NCBI RefSeq assembly: GCF_029869925.1
Contig: NZ_CP118605.1
Span: 3,624,001 to 3,688,000 of the forward strand
Direction: 5' to 3'
DNA from: Microbulbifer bruguierae
GTDB lineage: Bacteria; Pseudomonadota; Gammaproteobacteria; Pseudomonadales; Cellvibrionaceae
DNA length: 64,000 bases
The notes under the pieces were generated by a model, which saw only the letters and a program-made list of their open reading frames with translations, did not search any database and had not been told where the DNA came from. Position 1 is the stretch's first letter; every line of letters begins with the position of its first letter. This document shows positions 57,465 through 64,000 of this stretch, in pieces. Both the position numbers and the translations under genes were made by a program.

Positions 57465-58927
57465 TGAATTTCACTCGCAAACTTCTGGGTAAAGGCGCTG
57501 GCGGATTCCCGGGTGAATCCGGAAAGGGTGAAATGGCTGACCAGCGCGCGGTTGGACTGGTCGACGGTCAGGCTCACGTAAAACACATCGTAGAGTTCCG
57601 GGAACTCCTTGTAGCGGCGCACGCAGTAGGAGGTGCGCGCGATCACCGGCCCCTGGCTGCCTTTGGATCTGGGGGGCGTCGTTTCTGTTTCTGCGCCGTC
57701 TCCGTTCGCCTCCAGGGTTTGCGGGGGCGCGTTGCCATTGCGCGGGTGGCTGGTGAACTGCTGTTTGCAGTTGAAGTTGGTCACGTCTTTTTCCCCGGCG
57801 CTGTTGCCGGGGTAGAAACCGCTCATCTCATCTTCATAGGCGGCGTAAAAACGCGACGACGGGAAATCCTCATCGGACTCCAGCCAGAAGAACTCATACT
57901 CCACCCGGCCGGTATCAAATTCCTCGGAAAGGTACACCACATCCTGCCCGGTGCAGCCCTTGGCGATCTGTTTCAGGGGGTTGTCTTCATCGTCGGTGGA
58001 ATTGCCCCAGCACTGGACCGAAGGCACGATTTCTCCCACCACCATCGCATCTCCCAGCGGGCGCAGCTGCCAGTCGGCGGCGAGGATCTGGTCGATGATA
58101 CGCTGCTGGTTCTTGCGCAGCTGGCGGTCGATGATGGGGTGCAGCTCCAGCGGGCCCTCGCCGTTATTGGTGTCTTGTTTGAAGTCCTGCCAGAGGTCGA
58201 TCAGCTTATCCACCGGCACCAGAAAGCTGATCTGGTTGCCCGCGGTGGCCACATTGATACCCACCACCTGGCCGCTGCGATTGATCACCGGGCCGCCACT
58301 CATACCGGGATTGATGGAGCCGGAGAAATGAATGCGCTGGTAAAAACTGCCGCTCGCGATGCCGTTGTAGGTGCCGGGCACGATGGTCATCCCGAGGTCC
58401 AGCGGGTTGCCCATGGATACAATGGTCTCGCCCTTGCTGGGGGGCGTCTGTGACAGCTGCAGATGCTCTTTGCCGGGCTGGCCCTTCTGGCGCAGGATGG
58501 CGAGGTCATTGATCACATCCACATCCAGCAATTCCAGATCGCCTTCCTGCCCGTCCACGGAAAGGTATTTGAGGCTGTACTTTTCCGGATCACTCACCGC
58601 CTCGGACACCACATGGTAGTTGGTGGCAATCAGGCCATCGGCTGAAATCTGGAAACCGGACCCCAGTCCCGCCTTGGAATTGGACGACAACTCGATCAGC
58701 CGTATCTGGTACAGGCTGCCGCGGTAATCGCTGTAAAGCTGCTCGTAACTCTGTGCCTGCAGAAAGCCCGCGTAACAAACCAGCGCGATAGCCGCGATAG
58801 TGGCGCGGAACAAAGCACTGACATCGGCACGGGCGGGGAAATGAGCGCGAAAAAAAGCGCGACAAGATGGGCGACAACAGGAGCGACAAGAGACGCGGAA
58901 ATTCAGGCGCGAAAAAATTCTCGACAT
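57455..58927 (-). CDS. Trypsin-like serine protease, exported
   Basis: The 490-residue protein has an Arg/Cys-rich N-terminus and a hydrophobic segment (LFRATIAAIALVCYAGFLQAQ), then a DegP/trypsin-type domain. The catalytic triad is visible in ATNYHVVSEA, VINDLAILR and NPGMSGGPVIN. There is no PDZ domain. A C-terminal part of about 220 residues with several Cys (CWGNSTDDEDN, GCTGQD, YCVRRYKEF) is unassigned. The N-terminal 40 residues are uncertain, since ATG 58927 lacks a ribosome-binding site. The next gene, the FHA membrane protein, overlaps by 10 bp, so the pair is translated together. Confidence 0.85.
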   Translation of the reverse strand: MSRIFSRLNFRVSCRSCCRPSCRAFFRAHFPARADVSALFRATIAAIALVCYAGFLQAQSYEQLYSDYRGSLYQIRLIELSSNSKAGLGSGFQISADGLIATNYHVVSEAVSDPEKYSLKYLSVDGQEGDLELLDVDVINDLAILRQKGQPGKEHLQLSQTPPSKGETIVSMGNPLDLGMTIVPGTYNGIASGSFYQRIHFSGSINPGMSGGPVINRSGQVVGINVATAGNQISFLVPVDKLIDLWQDFKQDTNNGEGPLELHPIIDRQLRKNQQRIIDQILAADWQLRPLGDAMVVGEIVPSVQCWGNSTDDEDNPLKQIAKGCTGQDVVYLSEEFDTGRVEYEFFWLESDEDFPSSRFYAAYEDEMSGFYPGNSAGEKDVTNFNCKQQFTSHPRNGNAPPQTLEANGDGAETETTPPRSKGSQGPVIARTSYCVRRYKEFPELYDVFYVSLTVDQSNRALVSHFTLSGFTRESASAFTQKFASEIQWH

Positions 58928-59125
58928 TGTGGATAAATCAGCGCTGTTTAATTTATGGGCGAAATGACCGCCGATATTACGGGATCGGCCGCAGGGCAAC
59001 AAGCAAGCACCAGACAAGGCACAGACTAGCCCCCGCACAACGGGCACCGACTTCACAGTGTAGTGAAACCTCCCTCACCCTGTCGTATTCCGGCATATCG
59101 CAATTTATGGAAATTCCACCCCGTC

Positions 59126-59146
59126 ATGCCGGACCCGATCCGGCAT
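59126..59146. repeat. REP-like palindrome
   Basis: ATGCCGGA and TCCGGCAT flank five bases, inside the wider CCGTCATGCCGGA and GGCATCCAG context that is common in proteobacterial intergenic repeats. Only one copy is seen in the window. Confidence 0.5.
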
Positions 59147-59240
59147 CCAGCGACAAACTCGCCAAGCACTCCAGGCTACAGCATCACGACGTACCCCGAA
59201 TGACAGCGCAAATCCGGACAATCCATACCCCAACCGCACA

Positions 59241-59278
59241 CTGTAATGGCGTGTAATGCGCTGTGATCGACCTGTAAT
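59241..59278 (+). promoter_or_regulatory. Four phased heptamer repeats, candidate PhoB/OmpR-family operator
   Basis: CTGTAAT (59241), GTGTAAT (59251), CTGTGAT (59261) and CTGTAAT (59272) recur at 10, 10 and 11 bp. This is the helical phasing and nearly the sequence of Pho-box units (CTGTCAT). A -10-like TACATT lies at 59290-59295, 11 bp after the last repeat, as in PhoB-type promoters. Confidence 0.6.
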
Positions 59279-59301
59279 AAGGTTCTGCGTACATTAGCCC
59301 C

Positions 59302-59710
59302 AAGGTTGAAGGGGACGCGATGCCCGGCCGTCACAGGAGCTGCGGCAAGGTGGATTGCAGACACCCCACTACCGGTGGCCGTCAAGGAAGACGGAACAGG
59401 GGAGGCGAAGGAATCGCCTTCCGCATCGGCAGTGGTACAGCGCCCTTCGGCCGTTTTGCCAATGGATTGGTAGTTGCGCGTTTCCGCAGGTATTAAAGCG
59501 GCGACGGGCAACAAATCAGGAAGACTTCGGCGCAAGCCGAACCGTCAGGCCGGCCCGGTAACCACAGAGCCTAGGAAGCCGGGATTGTGGAAGGGCCTGA
59601 CAGAGGCAAGGATGCCTCATTTTCGCTCTTGATAGTGTTGTTGTAACCGTAGATGGCTGGGACCATCTGATTTATACCGGCAGTAAGCTCGCTTACTGCC
59701 GGTTTTTTTT
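59302..59710 (+). ncRNA. Large CsrB-like structured RNA candidate
   Basis: About 410 nt without a credible protein gene contain 14 GGA motifs. Six lie in hairpin loops: GGTGGA (59349), AAGGAA (59384), AGGAA (59409), TGGA (59463), AGGA (59609, 6-bp stem) and CTGGGA (59657, 6-bp stem). There is also a GCAA-capped hairpin (59526-59541), a long-range helix GTCAGGCC/GGCCTGAC (59544-59551 with 59594-59601), and a strong terminator at the end. This is the design of CsrB-type RNAs that sequester CsrA/RsmA. The start is inferred from the promoter pattern. I know no matching family member by sequence. Confidence 0.6.
59677..59710 (+). terminator. Terminator of the large RNA candidate
   Basis: An 11-bp stem (CCGGCAGTAAG and its complement, loop CTCG) is followed by eight T. 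No protein gene leads into it, so it marks the end of a non-coding transcript. Confidence 0.9.
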
Positions 59711-59895
59711 GTCAAAATGTGATGGAATTCCGCTTGCGCCTTGTTTTATTCTCTTGGCGCATTTGGCGAGCAACTGTGGTTTATATCGCCAAATTTGCGG
59801 GCTGGCGGGGGGAATAATCTGGCCGGCCCATTCACCCAAACCGCCCTGCGAGGTATTCAGGGAACAAAAACAGATAAATTTCCGGGAGTGGAAAA

Positions 59896-60363
59896 ATGAC
59901 AGAAGCAGCCGAACTTGTTGAATCCATTATTGTGGTGCCAGCCAAAGGTGACGTCACCGCGAACTTTTCTCTGGAGCCTACCGGCGCAGACCAGCTATGG
60001 ATCCTGAAAGACGCGAATGCCACTGAAGTGGACACCATTCGTGTTCAGTTTGCGGGAGTGAAGGACGGTGGCACCGAGCAGTCCGGCAAGGTCACACTTA
60101 TGATAACCCTGACTAATACGGATCTGGTTTTTGCCAAGCTTTCCGGAAATATCGATGGTATGAAGACCTACGATGACCAAAATGATGGGCTGGGTGCGAT
60201 CCAGAGTTGTCAAGTGAAAGACAAGCAGCCGCAGGTGCTAGAAATTGACCTTAAGGCCAATAAACAGTCCTCTAATGGGTTTTCCTTTAAATGGGTTGCT
60301 GAGGATGTCGATGGTAACCAAGTGGAGTCTGCCGACCCGGATGCCCGCTTCGATCCGCTGTGA
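59896..60363 (+). CDS. Small acidic protein of unknown function
   Basis: The 155-residue protein has no signal peptide or membrane segment. It is acidic and beta-rich in pattern (ESIIVVPAKGDVTANFSLEP, GKVTLMITLTNTDLVF), ending with an aspartate-rich DPDARFDPL. A good ribosome-binding site (GGGAGTGG) precedes the ATG. I do not recognise the family. Base composition is lower in GC than in the genes around it, like the adjoining 3' half of the kinase gene, with which it ends head to tail (stop at 60363, kinase stop at 60364). Recent arrival with that segment is plausible. Confidence 0.7.
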   Translation: MTEAAELVESIIVVPAKGDVTANFSLEPTGADQLWILKDANATEVDTIRVQFAGVKDGGTEQSGKVTLMITLTNTDLVFAKLSGNIDGMKTYDDQNDGLGAIQSCQVKDKQPQVLEIDLKANKQSSNGFSFKWVAEDVDGNQVESADPDARFDPL

Positions 60364-62979
60364 TTAGTTACATATAGAGGTTTTGACCGATTCGGTTACC
60401 TCAGGCTGGGTACAGAGATTTCGATATATGGGTAACTGGAACCATTCTGTACTCATGCCCTGTTCAAGTAACTCTGAAATATAGAGACTTGCTGAGCGCC
60501 ATTCAGCTGCCAATGTGTAAACTTGAGTAGCCGCATGCTTAATATCGGTGTCTTCTGAAGAGGCCCGTAGTAGTTGGGTTATAAGTTTAATGGATTCGGA
60601 AGCTGCCCCGGTATTTGCAAGTGCCAGTGCTCGGTAACGTAGGAGTTCAGGGTTATCAGTTCCCTCGGTCAATTTTAGGACCATGGAAAATTCAGTTTCG
60701 GCTGCGTGCTGGTCTCCTAGTGCTAAATGAACTTCCGCCAGCTGACCAATTGTGGGTACATCATCAGGGACGATTTGCAGTACTTTCTTGAATTCAGTGA
60801 GCGCTGCATGGTGATTTTGGCGAAGAAAATACGCTACCCCAAGGTTGGATATAGTGCGCCAACTGCGTAATTTTTCTGGAATGGCTGTGATTGCTGCTTC
60901 AGCGTTGTCTAGGTTTCCCAGTTCTAGTTCAATCACTCCGAGGGCGGAATAGGAAGACCAATGATTGGGGTATGTCATAGTAACCTGGTTTAACGTGTTT
61001 CTAGAAGCTTCATATCGTCCCATTGCCCCCTGTGATATTGCTGCTAGGTAAAGTGGGGCCGCGGATGGGTTTAACCTGTTAGCGTCTAATGCTTCTCGTA
61101 GAGCTTCTGTAAATTTACTCTTTCTGTAAAGGTGAAGGGCAAGCTCATACTTTAGTTCTGCTGCAGGAATATCCATTTTTTTGAGCTCAGTCATCAGTTG
61201 CTGATATTGCTCGGTGTAATTACCCAAACCATATATAAAGAGCTTCAACCGTACTAAATTCGCTTCGGAGATTCCTTGGTTTTGTCCCATTTCGAGAGCG
61301 CGAAGAGCGATTTCAAGGTGGTTGGTTGAGCCGTCGATTACGAAAAGTCGCGCAGCTACATCCGTCAGCCCCTGGTAGATATAAACATTTTGAGGGTATC
61401 GGGCGGCGAGCGACGTCAGATCCGTCAGGTCTGTGTATGTAAGCTCTTTTGCTTCCAGTCGGCTGAGGATATCAAGGTACCTACTGTAGTCGCCGTCGGA
61501 CATCGTAAGCAATTTGAGCTCCTCTCGTTGGTAGGGGGCGTCAAATAGCTGGATAGCGTCGTTATTGATGCGGAATTGTGCTTCCTGTCTCTTTTCAGAC
61601 AAAAATACAAAGCTTAATTGTTGTTTTATTTGTTCGTTCTTTGGGCTAATACGTTGTAGCTCAACTTCGCATCGGACTTGCACGCATTCCAGTCGTGCAA
61701 ACAGTGCATCGGTCACTCCTTTGTCCTGCAACGCCTGCAGCTGCGCCTCAAAATCCTGCCCCGCCTTCGGCTCAAAGCTCACCAGCGCGCTTGCCTTCAG
61801 CTGCGAAACCGAATTCATCAGCGCCTGGCGCACCATGGTCCTGGTCAGCGCCTTGGCATTTTCCTCCCCGCGGATTTCCCCGTTAATTTGCACCGGCATC
61901 ACCGCAATATACTGCGGTTCCAGCCGGGTAAATTCCTTCCAGCCCCAGTAACCGCCCGCACCCACAACCAGCGCGGCGGCGATGCCCGCTAGCACCCGCT
62001 GCCAGCGGCGGCGGTTTTTGTCTTTCTGACGGGTGAACAGGTCGGTGAGGGTCGCAGTGAATTCTTCGCTGTCGCTTTCCAGACCCTGTTTATGCAGCAA
62101 CTCAAAGCCCTGGTACACAAGCTGCGCGCTCTGCGGGCGCTGGGCGGGATCTTTGGCCAGCAGTTTGTCCAGCAGGATGGCGAGTGGCTCGGGAATCTCC
62201 GCCCACGCCTGTTGCGGCGGGGTGTGGGGTTCGTTGGTGATGCGGTTGGCCATGGCCAGGGCACCGGCGTCATGCTTGTCAAACGGGCGGCTGCCGCACA
62301 GCAGTTCATAGGCAATGGTGCCGAGGCTGAACAGGTCGCTGCGGGCATCCAGAGTTTTGCCGAGGATCTGCTCCGGCGACATGGCGGTGATAGTGCCCGC
62401 CAGCTGGTTTTCCGCCGTAAGGGTTTTTTCATCCAGCTGCAGGGATTTGGCGATGCCGAAATCGGTGATCTTGGCAGTGAGTTTGCCGCTGGCGCTGGTA
62501 GTGATGAGGATATTGTCGGACTTGAGGTCGCGGTGAATGATGCCGAGGTCGTGGGCCTGCTGCAGGCCCTGGCAGATCTGCATCAGCAGGCTGAGCTTCT
62601 GCTGCAGGCTGGGTGTCTGTTCGCGCATCCAGGCACGTAATGTGGTGCCCTCGATATATTCCATCACCAGCGCGATATTGCCGTTCTCTCCCTCTTGAGA
62701 GCCGTCCAGCACATCGTGTAGGGCGACGATGTTCGGGTGGTTCAGCTGGGCCAGCAAGCGGGCTTCCTGCTGGATGCGCTCGCGGGCGTTCTGGCTGGCG
62801 GCGTCGTCCTTCAGCTTCTTGATCGCCACCTGGCGGTGCAGTTTGAGGTCTTCGGCCAGGTAGACCACGCCCATGCCGCCGGCACCGAGGGTGCTCTGGA
62901 TACGGTAGCGGTCGCTTTGGGTATCGGTACGGGTACCGGAGCTGATGCTGGGGGCAACCTTGGGGTCTGCGATGTCCAT
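60364..62979 (-). CDS. Membrane Ser/Thr protein kinase with TPR-type C-terminal region
   Basis: The 871-residue protein has an N-terminal PknB-like kinase domain (about 25-295): glycine loop LGAGGMGVVY, Lys54 in VAIKKL, HRDLKSDN with catalytic Asp151, DFG at 173-175 and SPEQ. One membrane helix (about 327-345) follows. The periplasmic part (about 350-871) has TPR-like repeats, for example YSALGVIELELGNLDNAEAAI. Base composition changes sharply near 61,700 (about residue 430): the upstream part is GC-rich like its neighbours, and the C-terminal half is AT-richer with different codons. The end resembles that of the next gene (LEQGMSTEWF versus LEQGISPIWY), so the two are paralogues. Confidence 0.9.
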   Translation of the reverse strand: MDIADPKVAPSISSGTRTDTQSDRYRIQSTLGAGGMGVVYLAEDLKLHRQVAIKKLKDDAASQNARERIQQEARLLAQLNHPNIVALHDVLDGSQEGENGNIALVMEYIEGTTLRAWMREQTPSLQQKLSLLMQICQGLQQAHDLGIIHRDLKSDNILITTSASGKLTAKITDFGIAKSLQLDEKTLTAENQLAGTITAMSPEQILGKTLDARSDLFSLGTIAYELLCGSRPFDKHDAGALAMANRITNEPHTPPQQAWAEIPEPLAILLDKLLAKDPAQRPQSAQLVYQGFELLHKQGLESDSEEFTATLTDLFTRQKDKNRRRWQRVLAGIAAALVVGAGGYWGWKEFTRLEPQYIAVMPVQINGEIRGEENAKALTRTMVRQALMNSVSQLKASALVSFEPKAGQDFEAQLQALQDKGVTDALFARLECVQVRCEVELQRISPKNEQIKQQLSFVFLSEKRQEAQFRINNDAIQLFDAPYQREELKLLTMSDGDYSRYLDILSRLEAKELTYTDLTDLTSLAARYPQNVYIYQGLTDVAARLFVIDGSTNHLEIALRALEMGQNQGISEANLVRLKLFIYGLGNYTEQYQQLMTELKKMDIPAAELKYELALHLYRKSKFTEALREALDANRLNPSAAPLYLAAISQGAMGRYEASRNTLNQVTMTYPNHWSSYSALGVIELELGNLDNAEAAITAIPEKLRSWRTISNLGVAYFLRQNHHAALTEFKKVLQIVPDDVPTIGQLAEVHLALGDQHAAETEFSMVLKLTEGTDNPELLRYRALALANTGAASESIKLITQLLRASSEDTDIKHAATQVYTLAAEWRSASLYISELLEQGMSTEWFQLPIYRNLCTQPEVTESVKTSICN

Positions 62980-63080
62980 CTGCGCGCGTTCTTTTTGTTA
63001 GAGCCTATTTACGCGCCCCGGCCGATACCCCTGGCCCGGGCTTGGGCGAGCCGGGCGGGAATCGCTGCGGGCGGGGCCCG

Positions 63081-64000
63081 TTACAGATTCGCGCTGGTCT
63101 CGCGGTGGCTGGCAATCTGGGAATTGCCCGCCTGGTCTTCGCTTCCTGCGTTGTTGCAGAGCCCCGGGTATTGCTGCCGGAGGTCGTTGAACGCGGGAAT
63201 GTTGCAGATTTTGACAAACCGCGCGGTGCAATACCAGATGGGAGAGATACCTTGTTCCAGGGTTTTGCGGATATGGGCCTTGGCGGAGAGCAGGTCGCCG
63301 GTGGTGATGTACACCTGGGCGCGGGCGTAATTGGTGTAGAGATCGTCCGGGGCGTCGCGGCGGATCTTGAGCAGGTTCTCCACCGCCTTTTCCGCTTCGC
63401 CCAGTTCCGCGTAGGCGCGGGCCTGCATCAGCAGCCCTTCCCAGTCGGTGCGATCATGGGTGATGTGTAGTGCGCGGCGCGCGAATTCCAGGGCCTTGTT
63501 GGGCTGCTGTTGCTCGCGGGCAATTTCCGCCCGGTACAGCAGCGGGTCGGCGTCTTTGGGGGCGAGGCTGGATACCCGTGCAAAGCAGCTCTGGGATTGT
63601 GTGTACTGCTTTTCGATGTAGTAGGCGAGGCACAGGTTGTAGGTGTCCATGGGGCCGATGCGGTCGAGACCCGCTTCGCTCAGCAGGCGGATGGTCTCTT
63701 CGGCATTGCCGGCATCCAGCATGTTTGCGGCCAGCAGGGAGACCGCGTCGATGCCATCGCTATTCAGCGCAATGGCCTGCTTCAGCACCTGGTTTGCCGC
63801 GTCCATGTCACCGCTGATGGTGAGGGTCAGGGCCTTGTGGTCCAGGTAGGCGTAGCTGGTGCGCAGTGCCAGGGCGCTGTCGATATGGGCCAGGGCCTGG
63901 GGGTAATCACCGCGGTGGTGGTGGTAGATGGCGCTCAGGTGGTGGTAGCTGGCCTTGTCCGGCAGTGTCAGCTTGAGGCGCGCCAGCAGGGCTTCGGCGC
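63081..64000 (-). CDS. TPR-rich protein, C-terminal part; probable paralogue of the kinase gene (5' end outside window)
   Basis: An open frame runs from the right edge to a stop at 63081, giving about 306 residues. It is made of TPR-like helices, for example KASYHHLSAIYHHHRGDYPQ and CLAYYIEKQYTQSQSCFARV. The ending LEQGISPIWYCTARFVKICN matches the ending of the upstream-neighbour kinase protein. So this is probably the periplasmic part of a second kinase/TPR protein, but the kinase domain, if any, lies outside the window. Its GC content stays high to the end, unlike the 3' half of the next gene. Confidence 0.8.
   Translation of the reverse strand, partial: AEALLARLKLTLPDKASYHHLSAIYHHHRGDYPQALAHIDSALALRTSYAYLDHKALTLTISGDMDAANQVLKQAIALNSDGIDAVSLLAANMLDAGNAEETIRLLSEAGLDRIGPMDTYNLCLAYYIEKQYTQSQSCFARVSSLAPKDADPLLYRAEIAREQQQPNKALEFARRALHITHDRTDWEGLLMQARAYAELGEAEKAVENLLKIRRDAPDDLYTNYARAQVYITTGDLLSAKAHIRKTLEQGISPIWYCTARFVKICNIPAFNDLRQQYPGLCNNAGSEDQAGNSQIASHRETSANL

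Larger units (their letters stand above)
58928..59301. other. Gap between the protease gene and the large RNA candidate
   Basis: No protein gene is seen. It holds a REP-like palindrome (59126-59146) and four direct repeats (59241-59278) leading into the RNA candidate. The N-terminus of the divergent protease gene lies at its left edge. Confidence 0.5.

Noticed and set aside
59302..59710. Cobalamin-type or other known riboswitch, RNase P RNA or tmRNA
   Set aside because: The conserved cores of these RNAs are not present, and no downstream gene is placed to be controlled; the hairpin-loop GGA pattern fits a CsrB-type RNA better.
3851..59710. CRISPR arrays
   Set aside because: No series of regularly spaced identical repeats was seen; the repeats present are single inverted elements.

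Overview
This window reads as the chromosome of a marine, polysaccharide-degrading gammaproteobacterium, most like Cellvibrionales such as Microbulbifer. That placement is inferred from gene content and order, not from a search. Supporting signs are large TonB-dependent receptors beside a multidomain arabinanase lipoprotein, the nrdR-ribD-ribE-ribB-ribH-nusB-thiL-pgpA order, the xseB-ispA-dxs cluster, hemN beside fnr, and GC-rich codon use. No rRNA, tRNA, insertion sequence, prophage or CRISPR array was seen.

Layout. 0-8 kb: the end of an unidentified gene, a secreted beta-propeller protein, an exported KatG with an OxyR-like site, an SDR and a cupin, a decayed MBL-fold gene, and a hybrid sensor kinase. 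8-15 kb: a divergent glycan locus (GH43 arabinanase lipoprotein and TonB receptor). 15-22 kb: ettA, two valine-catabolism enzymes, then hemN and fnr with perfect FNR boxes. 22-31 kb: a heme-uptake island (hugZ, hutX and heme receptor on one strand; tonB-exbB-exbD-hmuTUV on the other) around one Fur-like box. 31-40 kb: glyA, then the riboflavin/housekeeping operon, in which a RibB with a dead RibA-like half is backed up by a separate complete RibA. 40-50 kb: a lipoprotein, rsgA, a DUF885 peptidase, dxs, ispA and xseB. 50-59 kb: a sugar dehydrogenase-cytochrome, an HNH nuclease, ddl, mepA, hisC, and an overlapping FHA/serine-protease pair. 59-64 kb: an unknown small protein and two tandem kinase/TPR-type genes, the first with a sharp change in base composition partway along.

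The most notable content is non-coding. (1) At 51988-52196 a perfect GacA-type palindrome lies upstream of a short RNA with six GGA motifs, one in an 8-bp hairpin and one in its terminator loop: a strong RsmY/RsmZ-type candidate. (2) At 59302-59710 lies a candidate of about 410 nt with 14 GGA motifs, six in hairpin loops, a terminator, and four helically phased CTGTAAT-like repeats just upstream: a CsrB-like RNA perhaps under a PhoB/OmpR-type regulator. (3) Four long inverted-repeat elements (17140, 36399, 46498, 46654) keep a related core while their 19-20 bp arms differ between copies yet pair within each copy. In three of the four the core hairpin shows AGGA or AGGGA in its loop, so these could be mobile elements and possibly RsmA/CsrA-binding RNA modules. 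Together these suggest an unusually rich set of potential Rsm/Csr ligands in one 64-kb stretch.
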